Source: 66-474 sp040255405 (GTDB lineage: Bacteria > Pseudomonadota > Gammaproteobacteria > Xanthomonadales > Rhodanobacteraceae). Taken from it: a stretch of 64,000 bases of DNA. Below, piece after piece: positions 17,321 to 26,259 of this stretch. Position numbers and translations under genes: made by a program. Every line of letters begins with the position of its first letter. Positions within the stretch are counted from its first letter, which is position 1. The DNA lies in contig JBDZUX010000002.1 of the NCBI GenBank assembly GCA_040255405.1, positions 140,692 through 204,691 on the forward strand, given 5' to 3'. The notes under the pieces were generated by a model that searched no databases, was not told the DNA's origin, and saw nothing but the letters and a program-made list of their open reading frames with translations.

Positions 17321-18790
17321 TCAGGCGCCGGACTCCCGCACGAACAAATCGATGAATCCCGGCACCGGCATCCCGAGCAGTCGTTCCGTGTTTCCGAAAA
17401 CATCAATGATTTCATGAGCCTGCACTTGAGGCAGGTAACCGGCCAGGGCGTTGCGGAACTTCTCGACGAGGACGGTAACGCCCTCCCCCCGGCGCCGGCG
17501 GTGACCAATGGGATAATCGACGGCAATCTTCCCGGTGCTCGAGCCATCGTTGAAAAAGACCTCGACCGAATTGCCGATAAAGCGCTTGTCCGGATCGAAA
17601 TAGTCCTTGGTGAATTGCGGATTTTCCCGAACCGTCATTTTTGCACGCAGCATGTCGATGCGCGGATCGGCCGCGACGGCATCGGTGTAATCCTCCGCCG
17701 TGAGGCGCCCGAAAATCAGGGGCACCGCCACCATGTACTGGATGCAGTGGTCGCGATCGGCGTAATTTGCCAGCGGACCGGTCTTGTCGATGATGCGCGC
17801 GCCGGCCTCCTGGGTTTCAATCTCGATGCGCGCGATTTCATCGATGCGGTTCTTCACTGCCGGGTGCAACTTCATCGCGCATTCGACCGCAGTCTGCGCG
17901 TGGAACTCGGCCGGGAAGCTGATCTTGAACAGCACGTTCTCCATCACGTAACTGCCGAACGGCCGTTCGAACTCGAAAGCCTTGCCGCCGAACGCGACGT
18001 CGTAGAAGCCCCAGGTCTTCGCGCTCAGCGCCGAGGGATAGCTCGGCTCGTCGGTCGTCACCGCGTTCAACGCGTGGATCACCGCACGTCGGCAGGCGTC
18101 GCCCGCCGCCCAACTCTTGCGCGGGCCGGTGTTGGGCGCGTGTCGGTACGTGCGCAGGCATCCGTTGTCGATCCAGCTGTTGGACACCGCGGTGATCACT
18201 TGCTCGCGGGTGCCGCCCAGCATCGCGGTCGCGACTGCGGTCGAAGCCAGCCGCACCAGGATCACGTGATCCATGCCGGCGCGGTTGAAGGAATTTTTCA
18301 ACGCGTAGCAACCCTGGATTTCGTGCGCCTTGATCGCCCAATGCAACACGTCGCGGATGGTCAGCGGCTGGCCGCCATCGCGAACCCGGCTGCGCGAAAG
18401 CCAGTCCGCCACCGCCAGCACCGCACCCAGATTGTCCGACGGGTGACCCCATTCGGCGGCAAGCCACGTATCGTTGAAATCCAGCCAGCGGATCTGGGTG
18501 CCGATGCAGAACGCCGCCTGCGCCGGGTCGAGTTCCAGCGCCGTGCCCGGCACGCGCGCGCCACCGGCGAGCGTGGCACCCGGCACGACGGGCGCAAGGT
18601 GCTTCACGCACTGCGGGAACTTCATTGCCAGCATCGCGCAGCCCAGCGCGTCCATCAGCATGTGGCGCGCGGTATCCCACGCTTCTTCGGATTCGATGCG
18701 GTAGTCGAGTACGTAATCGGCGACGTCGACCAGCGGCTGGTCGGGCGCGGGGCGGGCGGCGGAACGGGTGGCAGCGTGACTCACGGGCAT
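17321..18790 (-). CDS. prpD: 2-methylcitrate dehydratase PrpD (MmgE/PrpD family)
   Basis: PrpD dehydrates 2-methylcitrate to 2-methyl-cis-aconitate in the methylcitrate cycle that burns propionyl-CoA. The 489-residue protein is close to E. coli PrpD (483) and carries its conserved stretches: WLDFNDTWLAAEWGHPSDN near residue 102, AIKAHEIQGCYALKNSFN near 150, and the YADRDHCIQYM block near 345. ATG 18790 gives a typical N-terminus. The other methylcitrate genes found here, prpC and prpB, start 7.5 kb away on the same strand, so the pathway is split. A broader MmgE/PrpD function cannot be excluded, but close similarity to bacterial PrpD makes it unlikely. Confidence 0.9.
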   Translation of the reverse strand: MPVSHAATRSAARPAPDQPLVDVADYVLDYRIESEEAWDTARHMLMDALGCAMLAMKFPQCVKHLAPVVPGATLAGGARVPGTALELDPAQAAFCIGTQIRWLDFNDTWLAAEWGHPSDNLGAVLAVADWLSRSRVRDGGQPLTIRDVLHWAIKAHEIQGCYALKNSFNRAGMDHVILVRLASTAVATAMLGGTREQVITAVSNSWIDNGCLRTYRHAPNTGPRKSWAAGDACRRAVIHALNAVTTDEPSYPSALSAKTWGFYDVAFGGKAFEFERPFGSYVMENVLFKISFPAEFHAQTAVECAMKLHPAVKNRIDEIARIEIETQEAGARIIDKTGPLANYADRDHCIQYMVAVPLIFGRLTAEDYTDAVAADPRIDMLRAKMTVRENPQFTKDYFDPDKRFIGNSVEVFFNDGSSTGKIAVDYPIGHRRRRGEGVTVLVEKFRNALAGYLPQVQAHEIIDVFGNTERLLGMPVPGFIDLFVRESGA

Positions 18791-18845
18791 TCCTCGATCG
18801 AAAGGTTCAAAGACAGCCTGCTATTTTGCCAGACGACGATTTTTC

Positions 18846-18875
18846 TTGACGGCCATCCGACGCCGCGTCGAGAAT
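18846..18875 (+). promoter_or_regulatory. Candidate promoter of the riboswitch-controlled TerC-family gene
   Basis: TTGACG (18846-18851) and GAGAAT (18870-18875) are 18 bases apart. A start point about 7-8 bases later would fall just before the riboswitch aptamer, which supports the call. Confidence 0.45.
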
Positions 18876-18887
18876 TGACCGGTTGCC

Positions 18888-19058
18888 CGAAGGGGAGTAG
18901 CACCGGAACCGGGTTCAACCGGCTCCGCGCGGCGATCGTCAGCACGAACCAAAAGGTTCCGGTCGCCGCGGCGGTTCATCCACTGCGCGCGAGACTTTCG
19001 ACGTCCCATGCCGCATTTGCGGCGTGGGGGGCTCGATCGCACCCGCCCGGAGAACCGC
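18888..19058 (+). promoter_or_regulatory. yybP-ykoY manganese riboswitch upstream of the TerC/YjbE gene
   Basis: The leader shows the conserved landmarks of the yybP-ykoY aptamer in order: GGGGAGTAGC (18892-18901), TCGTCAGCACG (18937-18947) and the closing GAGACTTTCG (18991-19000). The ends pair as P1: CGAAGG (18888-18893) with CTTTCG (18995-19000), including one G-U pair. Members of this family bind Mn2+. Downstream, GCCGC/GCGGC can form a small hairpin at 19011-19024 ahead of the GGAG ribosome site, so control of translation is likely; no T-run terminator is visible. The family normally precedes Mn2+ exporters and TerC/YjbE proteins, exactly as here. Confidence 0.85.
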
Positions 19059-19772
19059 ATGTACGTCATCAACGAGCTGCTGCACCACCCTCTGGATCCC
19101 GCCTTCTGGAGTGGGCTCGGCTCGATCATCGTGATTGACCTGGTGTTGGCCGGCGACAACGCGATCGTGATTGCGCTGGCCGCGCGCAGCCTGCCGCAAC
19201 AGCATCATTTCCGCGTGATCTTCTGGGGCGTGGTCGGGGCGATCCTGGTCCGCATAGCGATGACTGCCGCGGTCCTTTGGCTGCTGAAAATTCCCGGGCT
19301 GATGCTGGCTGGCGGGATCATCTTGATACCCATCGCATGGCGCCTGCTCAGGCACGAGGAACACAGCGGGCCCACGCTCAAACGCAGGGTTACCGATTTC
19401 TGGACCGCCATGGGGACCATAGTCGTGGCTGACGCGTTGATGGGTCTCGACAACGTCCTGGGCATCGCCGGCGCATCCGGCGGGCACCTTGGGCTTGTCG
19501 TGCTCGGTCTGCTGTTCAGTGTGCCGCTGGTGGTGTGGGGCTCAACGCTGCTGCTGAAATTGATCGAGCGCTATCCGATCATCATCTACATCGGCGCGGC
19601 GGCCATTGCATGGACCGCGGCCCGCATGATCACGCGCGACGGCCTGATTGCGCCGTGGTTCGACGCACCGGGACATGATTGGCTGCGCTACCTCGTCGAC
19701 GGGGTGCTGGTGATCGGCGTCACCGGCATCGGCTGGTGGATCCGGCACCGCAAGTCCGCTGCATCGGCTTGA
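19059..19772 (+). CDS. TerC/YjbE-family integral membrane protein, probable Mn2+ exporter
   Basis: A 237-residue inner-membrane protein with about seven hydrophobic segments. The two paired acidic motifs of the TerC family are present: DLVLAGDNAIVIALAAR near residue 28 and DALMGLDNVLGIAG near 125; the Asp and Asn in them are thought to bind metal. The YjbE subgroup is known to follow yybP-ykoY riboswitches and to help export manganese. ATG 19059 with GGAG upstream is right because the in-frame start at 19008 lies inside the riboswitch expression platform. It is a single gene, convergent with the DUF924 gene. Confidence 0.88.
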   Translation: MYVINELLHHPLDPAFWSGLGSIIVIDLVLAGDNAIVIALAARSLPQQHHFRVIFWGVVGAILVRIAMTAAVLWLLKIPGLMLAGGIILIPIAWRLLRHEEHSGPTLKRRVTDFWTAMGTIVVADALMGLDNVLGIAGASGGHLGLVVLGLLFSVPLVVWGSTLLLKLIERYPIIIYIGAAAIAWTAARMITRDGLIAPWFDAPGHDWLRYLVDGVLVIGVTGIGWWIRHRKSAASA

Positions 19773-19785
19773 TGCGCCGATCGCG

Positions 19786-20361
19786 TCAGAACGAGGAGTC
19801 GGGTTGCTGCAAAAACGCCATCTCTTCGTCTGTCGAAAGCCGGCCCAATACCACATTGCGATGAGGGTAACGGCCGAAGCGGTCGATGATCGCCTTGTGC
19901 TTCAGCTCGAACGCGTAGTTGTTCTCCAGTCCGGGGTGCCGGAACAGCCGCTCCGCCTCGACGTGGATCACACGCGATTCCGAATGCATGAAAGGCATGT
20001 AAAGAAACGCGCGCCGGATCACCGGCAGGTCGTGGTCGGCCCCGGCGCGGATCGCCTCCTGCGCCAACACCAGCGCCATGCCGTCGCACGCAAATGCTCG
20101 CGCATCGTCGCGGTAGAGATTCCGCGAAAACTGGTCCAGCACGATGATCTCGGCCAGCCTGCCGTCGGCCGTGGCGCGCCACCCCGCAAGCTCGCCGCGC
20201 GCAGCCGCCCCGTGCGTGGTCGCGAAACGCCCGCGAATTGCCGCATCGAAGGCGTCGGTCCGCGCGAAGTACTGTTCCGGCGTCGCTTCCTCGAACCAAA
20301 AACGCAGGACATCTTGCGGCTTTGCGACCGCGACGCCAGCTTGCGCACCCGGGTCGCTCAC
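19786..20361 (-). CDS. DUF924 family protein
   Basis: A 191-residue soluble protein of the DUF924 family (alpha-helical, TPR-like fold); its function is unknown. Visible family features are DVLRFWFEEA near the start, IIVLDQFSRNLYRDDARAF near residue 70, and FMPF-type and ELKHKAIIDRFGRYPHRN segments. It starts with GTG 20361, overlapping the TGA of the upstream DUF6159 gene by three bases, with GAGG at proper spacing. The two are therefore translationally coupled on the minus strand. The longer in-frame reading to 21000 overlaps the DUF6159 gene and is not real. Confidence 0.85.
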   Translation of the reverse strand: MSDPGAQAGVAVAKPQDVLRFWFEEATPEQYFARTDAFDAAIRGRFATTHGAAARGELAGWRATADGRLAEIIVLDQFSRNLYRDDARAFACDGMALVLAQEAIRAGADHDLPVIRRAFLYMPFMHSESRVIHVEAERLFRHPGLENNYAFELKHKAIIDRFGRYPHRNVVLGRLSTDEEMAFLQQPDSSF

Positions 20362-21209
20362 AGCAATTGCCTCGACTGCTTCGGGGCGAACGCTTCCGCA
20401 ACCAGCTGATTGTCGAACCCGGGCGGCGCCTCGCCGTTGGCGGCGTACAGATAGATGGCCGCCTGGTAGATCGTCTGCAACGTGGACTGGATCAGCGCCA
20501 GCACCACCAGCCAGACCACCAGGATCGCACCGACCGCCAGGATGGCCGCCGCGCCGGCCCCGATCGCGAGGAAGAACAGGATCATCGCCGGCACGATGCC
20601 GAACAGCGCGAAGATCAACCCGAAGCTGACGTTGCCGATGATCTGCTCGCCCCAGGTCTGCTTCAGCATCTCCACCGAGCGCTTGTACGACTCGATCGGG
20701 CCGGTGCCCTCCGCCACGAGCACCGGCACGACCAGGAACGAGGTCACCGACCACGCCATTCCGAGCAGCCCGACCACGATCCGCCCGATGAAGCCAACCT
20801 TCTCTTCCAGCAGGCGCAATAGGATGCCGACGGTGCTGGTCATCAGCGCCCAGCCGAAAATTTGCGGCAGCCGCTGCCATGCGAAAGCCAGTCCGTAGCG
20901 GAGGCTCGGCTGCTCGCCATCGACCTGCCGCAACACGCACGCGACCAGTGCCGAGTTGAAAAAGATGATCACGAAATAATCGAGGAAGTAGAACACGCAC
21001 AGCGCCGCATACATCGGCGCGGAAAGCTGGACGGGACCCTGCAACCGGGCGTGCCCGTGCAATTCCACGAACACCGGCATCGCGAACAACGCGATGACGA
21101 TCGCCAGCGCCACGCCCGATATCAGGGGAAACACGACCAGGCGCTTGTCCTGCATCAGCATCTGCCAGGACGCCGCCATCAGTTGCCAGGTTCTTGCAAA
21201 CTTGCCCAT
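20358..21209 (-). CDS. DUF6159-type multi-span membrane protein, function unknown
   Basis: A 283-residue inner-membrane protein with about six hydrophobic segments. The first (about residues 25-48) is followed by a hydrophilic loop, then pairs at about 65-95, 120-165 and 195-245. It begins MGKFARTWQLMAASWQ, a pattern of DUF6159 proteins. No catalytic motif is evident. AGGGGGA stands seven bases before ATG 21209. It overlaps the DUF924 gene downstream, suggesting joint expression; no function can be inferred from this pairing. Confidence 0.8.
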   Translation of the reverse strand: MGKFARTWQLMAASWQMLMQDKRLVVFPLISGVALAIVIALFAMPVFVELHGHARLQGPVQLSAPMYAALCVFYFLDYFVIIFFNSALVACVLRQVDGEQPSLRYGLAFAWQRLPQIFGWALMTSTVGILLRLLEEKVGFIGRIVVGLLGMAWSVTSFLVVPVLVAEGTGPIESYKRSVEMLKQTWGEQIIGNVSFGLIFALFGIVPAMILFFLAIGAGAAAILAVGAILVVWLVVLALIQSTLQTIYQAAIYLYAANGEAPPGFDNQLVAEAFAPKQSRQLL

Positions 21210-21269
21210 GTCGAAATCCCCCTTGATGTCGAGGATGAACGTGCCGGCGTGGGTGCCGCCAATCCTGCG

Positions 21270-23255
21270 CTATTTCAAGTGACGGGTCATCCAGTCCACC
21301 CAGCGGCGGTACACGTCGCTCTGCTGCACGATGTCACCGGGGAAATGGGTGTCGGCCGGATACGCCCAGAACTCCACGGTGACGCCATTGTCGCGCAACG
21401 CGTGATACCACTCGTAGCTGTTCAACAACGGCACGTTGGGATCGCCGACGTCGCCCATGATCAGGGTCGGCGCCTTGACGTTGCGCGCGTACGTGATCGG
21501 CGACTGCTGGCGCCAGATGTCCCAGCCCTCGGCGCTCCATGGCGTCGAGCCGAAGAAATACGTGTCGCCCATCTGGTAGTACGCGACGGTGTAATCCATC
21601 ACCCAGTCCGTCAATGACGCACCGGCCACCGCGGCTTTCCAGACATCGTAGTGCCCGGTGAGCCAGGTCGTCATGTAGCCGCCGTACGACCAGCCGGAGA
21701 CGCCGATGCGATCCTGGTCGACGATACCGAGCTGCTCGACCGCCGCCAATCCGGCCATCACGTCCTTGCCGGGACCTTCGCCGGTGTCGCGATAGATCGC
21801 GTGCTGGTAGGCATCGCCGAGATTGGTGCTGCCGCGGTAGTTCGGCTGGAACACCACGAATCCGGCGGCCGACAAAAGTTGCGGCAAGGGCGAAAAGCGC
21901 ACGGTGGATGCGCTCTCCGGGCCGCCGTGGATCACCAGCACCATGGGATAGCTTTTGCCCTTGCGGTAATCGACGGGATAGGTCAACACGCCGTCCGCGT
22001 CCATGCCGTCGTGGGTTTTCCACTGCAGCGATTCCGTGCGGCCGAGGTCGAGCTTGCCCACCATGGCGTTGACGTCGGTAACGCGCCGCGGCTTTGCGTC
22101 CACCGAAGCCATCACGTACAACTCGTCGGGATGGTTCTGGGTGCTGCCGATGAAGGCAATCCCGCCACTTTTCGAGACAGTCAAATCATTGCCCGGCAGC
22201 ACGTCGCCAAGCTTGAGCACGCATGACGTGCCGTCGAGCGGTTGCACCCACAGCACCGAGCGCGTACCGAGCTCGCCCTGCAGCAGCAGCGCCTTGCCCG
22301 CAGGCAGCCACGCGTACGCATTGAAGTTGCGCGCCAGTGCCGCGGTCGCATCGCGGGTGTTGCCGTGGCCGCCCACGTACACCGCATTGCCATTGTTCTG
22401 GTCGCCGTTGCGAGCGCGCATGAACGCGAATGTCTTGCCATCGGACGCGTAGGCGAAATCGTTCGCGCCCTGGTCGCCGACCAGCGTCGCCGGCTCGCCC
22501 TTGCCGTCGGCGGCAACTTCCGCGATCACCGAACGGAACGACGGGCCCCAATATGGCCCGGGAAACCTGGTGAACACGATCGACTTGCCGTCGCGGCTCC
22601 ATACCAGCGGCGTCGCGCCTTCCTGGTCGGTCTGCAGCGAGTAGCCGCCTTCGGTCAGCCGCGTCGCGGTGCCGCCGGTCGCCGCGACCACCCACAAATG
22701 CCACGGCGCCAGCGCCTTGCGCAGCAAAAAGTTTCCATCGGTGACCTGGAACACCTTGTTGTGTTCCTTGATCGCTTTTTCGTTCACAGGCGGATCCTGC
22801 GTGATGTACGCGATGCGGCTTCCGTCCGGACTCCAGGTAAATTCGTCGACGCCTTCCTTGGTGTCGGTGATGCGCTGCGCATCGCCCCCCGCCATCGGCA
22901 TCACGTAGATCTGCGACTGCTTGGTCTTGTCGTCCTTGGCAAGAAACGCGAGGCGCGTGCCGTCCGGCGACCAGCGCGGCGACGAAACAGTCTCGCGATC
23001 GTGCGTCAGGGTACGCTTCGCGCCGCTCGCCACGTCCACCACCTCGATCCGGGTGTCGTGCTTGTCGGTTTTCCAGACCGGGGTGCTCGCGACAACGGCG
23101 ACGGATCGGCCGTCGGGTGAAAGTTGCGGATCGGAAAGTTTCACCAGCCGCTGCAGGTCGGCCAGCCGGAACGGCGTCGCCGCGGCCGAAGACAAGGGCG
23201 CGCCCACGAACAGCGCAATGAGCACGATCAACCAGCCGGCGCGCGGACGATGCAT
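21270..23255 (-). CDS. S9-family prolyl oligopeptidase-type peptidase, exported
   Basis: A 661-residue serine peptidase of the S9 family (dipeptidyl/acylaminoacyl-peptidase type). It has a signal peptide (residues 1-30, cut near SSAAATP), a WD40-like beta-propeller (about 35-400) with repeated SPDG motifs, and an alpha/beta-hydrolase domain. The catalytic triad is Ser523 (GWSYGGYM), Asp605 (GDVGDPNVP) and His637 (ADTHFP). It probably cleaves short peptides in the periplasm. ATG 23255 is chosen because it begins the signal peptide; earlier in-frame starts would hide it. It is divergent from fadH across 100 bp. Confidence 0.92.
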   Translation of the reverse strand: MHRPRAGWLIVLIALFVGAPLSSAAATPFRLADLQRLVKLSDPQLSPDGRSVAVVASTPVWKTDKHDTRIEVVDVASGAKRTLTHDRETVSSPRWSPDGTRLAFLAKDDKTKQSQIYVMPMAGGDAQRITDTKEGVDEFTWSPDGSRIAYITQDPPVNEKAIKEHNKVFQVTDGNFLLRKALAPWHLWVVAATGGTATRLTEGGYSLQTDQEGATPLVWSRDGKSIVFTRFPGPYWGPSFRSVIAEVAADGKGEPATLVGDQGANDFAYASDGKTFAFMRARNGDQNNGNAVYVGGHGNTRDATAALARNFNAYAWLPAGKALLLQGELGTRSVLWVQPLDGTSCVLKLGDVLPGNDLTVSKSGGIAFIGSTQNHPDELYVMASVDAKPRRVTDVNAMVGKLDLGRTESLQWKTHDGMDADGVLTYPVDYRKGKSYPMVLVIHGGPESASTVRFSPLPQLLSAAGFVVFQPNYRGSTNLGDAYQHAIYRDTGEGPGKDVMAGLAAVEQLGIVDQDRIGVSGWSYGGYMTTWLTGHYDVWKAAVAGASLTDWVMDYTVAYYQMGDTYFFGSTPWSAEGWDIWRQQSPITYARNVKAPTLIMGDVGDPNVPLLNSYEWYHALRDNGVTVEFWAYPADTHFPGDIVQQSDVYRRWVDWMTRHLK

Positions 23256-23355
23256 GACGGTTCCCGTTTTCCCCTGCGCCACGCCGGGCGCGACCGCGCC
23301 AGCATAGCGCGCGGCGCACTTGCCGGCACGCGACGGCGGCGGCATCCTCGCCGGA

Positions 23356-25380
23356 ATGGCAACGACCTTCCCGCACCTTTTCGCGCCGCTCGACCTGGGG
23401 TTCTGCACGCTGCCCAATCGCGTGTTGATGGGCTCGATGCATACGGGGCTGGAAGACCACGCGCGCGATTTCGGAAAACTCGCCGAATACTTCGCGGCGC
23501 GCGCGCGGGGCGGGGTCGGCCTGATGGTGACGGGCGGCTTCTCGCCCAATGTCACGGGCTGGCTGAAACCCTTTGCCAGTCGTTTGTCTTCGCGCTGGCA
23601 GGTCGCGCCGCACCGGCGCATCACCGGCGCCGTGCACGCGGCGGGCGGACGGATCTGCCTGCAGGTCCTGCACGCGGGGCGCTACGGGTTTCATCCGCTG
23701 TCGGTGGCGCCGTCCGCGACCAAGTCGCCGATCACGCCGTTCACGCCGCGCCCGCTTTCGGAGCGCGGCATCGAACGCACGATCCACGCGTTCGCCCGCT
23801 GCGCGAAGCTCGCGCAGGACGCCGGCTACGACGGCGTCGAGATCATGGGCTCGGAGGGCTATCTGATCAACCAGTTCCTCGCCGAACGCAGCAACCAGCG
23901 CAACGATCGCTGGGGCGGTTCGGCCGAAAACCGCATGCGTTTCGCGATCGAGATCGTGCGTCGCACGCGCGAGGCGGTGGGCCGCGACTTCATCATCATC
24001 TACCGCCTGTCGATGCTTGACCTCGTCGATCGCGCGCAGGCCTGGGATGAAATCGTCGCGCTGGCGAAACAGGTGGAAGCCGCGGGCGCGACATTGATCA
24101 ACACCGGCATCGGCTGGCACGAAGCGCGCATCCCGACCATCGTCACCAGCGTGCCGCGCGCGGCGTTCACCTGGCTGACGCGGCGCATGAAGGAAAACCT
24201 GCGCATCCCGCTGATCACCACCAACCGCGTCAACCTGCCGGAGGTTGCCGAAGCGGTCCTGGCGCGGGGCGATGCCGACATGGTGTCAATGGCACGTCCG
24301 TTCCTGGCGGATCCCGATTGGGTGGCCAAAGCACGCAATGGACGCGCGTCGCTGATCAACCCGTGCATCGCCTGCAACCAGGCCTGCCTCGACCACGTGT
24401 TCGAAAACAAACGCGCGTCGTGCCTGATGAATCCGCGCGCGTGTTACGAGACCGAACTCGTCGATGCACCGGTCATGTGGAAAAAGCGCTTCGCGGTGGT
24501 CGGCGCAGGCCCGGCGGGGCTGGCCTGCGCGACCACGCTGGCGCAGCGCGGGCATGCCGTGGTGTTGTACGAGGCGGCCAACGAAATCGGCGGCCAGTTC
24601 AATCTCGCCTGTCGCATTCCGGGCAAGGAGGAGTACGCCGAGCCGATGCGCTACTGGGGCAACCTGCTGGCCGAACTCGTCGCCGAAGTGCATCTCGGGA
24701 AGCGCGCGGACGCGGCGACCTTGCGAGCGGGCGGATTCGATGCGGTGGTGGTGGCGACCGGCGTCACGCCGCGTGATCCGCACATTCCGGGACAAGACCA
24801 TCCGATGGTGATGGGTTATCACGATGCCGTGATGGGAACCCGCGCGATCGGCAAGCGCGTCGCGATCATCGGCGCGGGCGGCATCGGCTTCGACGTCGCC
24901 GAATTCCTGACCCAACCGCCGCCTTCAGCCACCACCGACATCGCGCGCTGGGCGCGCGAATGGGGCGTCGATACCACGCTCGCGCACCGCGGCGGCCTCG
25001 ACAAACCGCAAGTCGAAGCATCACCGCGCGAAGTCTGGCTGCTGCAGCGCACCGCCGGGCGGCCGGGCAGGCGACTCAACAAGACCACCGGCTGGGTGCA
25101 TCGCGCTTCCCTGAAGGCCAAGGGCGTGCAGATGCTCGGTGGCGTCACGTACGGGAAGATCGACGATGCAGGACTGCACGTCACCCTCGACGGCGAACCG
25201 CGCACGCTTGCGGTCGACAACGTGATCATCTGCGCGGGCCAGGAATCCAACCGCTCGCTGGCGGATGAACTGTTGGCATTCGGAGTGACGGTGCATGTCA
25301 TCGGCGGCGCCGACGTCGCGGCGGAACTCGATGCCAAGCGCGCAATCCGCCAGGCAACGGAACTTGCTGCACGCCTGTAA
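23356..25380 (+). CDS. fadH: 2,4-dienoyl-CoA reductase (NADPH), FadH-type
   Basis: FadH reduces 2,4-dienoyl-CoA to 3-enoyl-CoA in beta-oxidation of polyunsaturated fatty acids. The protein has 674 residues (E. coli 672): an N-terminal FMN-binding TIM barrel, a [4Fe-4S] site with Cys337, 340, 344 and 356, then an FAD/NADPH-binding part starting at VVGAGPAGLACA. Catalytic Tyr169 (GSEGYLINQF) and His255 (GIGWHEARIP) are present at the expected places. ATG 23356 matches the normal N-terminus better than the in-frame upstream start at 23320. It stands alone, with no other fad genes nearby. Confidence 0.95.
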   Translation: MATTFPHLFAPLDLGFCTLPNRVLMGSMHTGLEDHARDFGKLAEYFAARARGGVGLMVTGGFSPNVTGWLKPFASRLSSRWQVAPHRRITGAVHAAGGRICLQVLHAGRYGFHPLSVAPSATKSPITPFTPRPLSERGIERTIHAFARCAKLAQDAGYDGVEIMGSEGYLINQFLAERSNQRNDRWGGSAENRMRFAIEIVRRTREAVGRDFIIIYRLSMLDLVDRAQAWDEIVALAKQVEAAGATLINTGIGWHEARIPTIVTSVPRAAFTWLTRRMKENLRIPLITTNRVNLPEVAEAVLARGDADMVSMARPFLADPDWVAKARNGRASLINPCIACNQACLDHVFENKRASCLMNPRACYETELVDAPVMWKKRFAVVGAGPAGLACATTLAQRGHAVVLYEAANEIGGQFNLACRIPGKEEYAEPMRYWGNLLAELVAEVHLGKRADAATLRAGGFDAVVVATGVTPRDPHIPGQDHPMVMGYHDAVMGTRAIGKRVAIIGAGGIGFDVAEFLTQPPPSATTDIARWAREWGVDTTLAHRGGLDKPQVEASPREVWLLQRTAGRPGRRLNKTTGWVHRASLKAKGVQMLGGVTYGKIDDAGLHVTLDGEPRTLAVDNVIICAGQESNRSLADELLAFGVTVHVIGGADVAAELDAKRAIRQATELAARL

Positions 25381-25489
25381 CGGGGTTGAAGCGGGTTGCG
25401 CGCGCCCCCATTCAGATGAGACTGTGCGCTGCTGCGCACCGCTCTGTTGCGCGCATACGCGACACCCGCTTCATCCATAGGAGTCGTCC

Positions 25490-26119
25490 ATGAAACTCTA
25501 CAGTTTTCCCGGTTCCTGCGCCCTCGCCAGCCACATCGCCCTCGAGTGGTCGGGCAAGCCCTACTCGCTGGAATTGATCCAAAAGGAAGACCTGGACCAG
25601 ACCAGGTTCAGGCAACTCAATCCAAGCCACCACGTACCCATTCTGGAAGGCGATGGCTGGGTACTCGACCAGAACGCCGCGATCCTGACCTACATCGCAG
25701 ACATCGCGCCGGAAGCCAGGCTGGACGGCGACGGCACGCCGCTGGGCCGCGCCGAAGTCAACCGCTGGCTCGGGCTCATCAACTCAGAGATCCACCCGGC
25801 CTACAAGCCGTTGTTCGGCACCACGAATTATCTGGGTGACGAAGCGATGATCGCGAAAAGCCATGACAACGCGCGCACACAACTGCGCAAGATGTTCGAG
25901 CGCTGCAACGCACAACTTGGCAAGCACGCCTGGATCGCCGGCGACACGCGCTCGATCGCGGATGCTTACCTGTTCGTGGTCGTCATGTGGACACACCTCG
26001 TGAAGGTCGACCTGTCGGGCCTCGACAACCTCAAGGGATTCGAGCAACGCATGCGCGCCGACGCCGGCGTCAAGAAGGCGCTCAAGGAGCAAGGCCTGGA
26101 CAAGGCGCGCGCCGCCTGA
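25490..26119 (+). CDS. Glutathione S-transferase, beta-class-like
   Basis: A 209-residue glutathione S-transferase. The N-terminal thioredoxin fold has MKLYSFPGSCALASHIAL with Cys10, the residue that defines the bacterial beta class, followed by NPSHHVPILEGDGWVLDQNAAI with the cis-proline and glutathione-contact region near residue 50. The C-terminal helical domain includes WIAGDTRSIADAYLF near 150. It conjugates or reduces with glutathione; the substrate is unknown. ATG 25490 has AGGAG about eight bases upstream. A strong terminator follows. Confidence 0.93.
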   Translation: MKLYSFPGSCALASHIALEWSGKPYSLELIQKEDLDQTRFRQLNPSHHVPILEGDGWVLDQNAAILTYIADIAPEARLDGDGTPLGRAEVNRWLGLINSEIHPAYKPLFGTTNYLGDEAMIAKSHDNARTQLRKMFERCNAQLGKHAWIAGDTRSIADAYLFVVVMWTHLVKVDLSGLDNLKGFEQRMRADAGVKKALKEQGLDKARAA

Positions 26120-26144
26120 GCCCGGTTGCCGATGCGACAACAAG

Positions 26145-26172
26145 AAAGGCCGCGCACCTGCGCGGCCTTTTT
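26145..26172 (+). terminator. Rho-independent terminator after the GST gene
   Basis: An 11-bp stem AAAGGCCGCGC / GCGCGGCCTTT with loop ACCT, continuing into TTTTT, 25 bases past the GST stop. It is symmetric enough to serve the convergent prpC transcript too. Confidence 0.88.
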
Positions 26173-26259
26173 GCATGCACTGCCGAACCCCTGAGGAACG
26201 TCGCGAGCGGCGGCGGATCGCGTGACGCCGGATCCCGGCAGGCCGTCAAGCGCTTCGAA

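Noticed and set aside
26221..26250. Another copy of the GGATCCCGGC repeat
   Set aside because: Only CCGGATCCCGGCAGG matches and no hairpin arm follows; likely chance.
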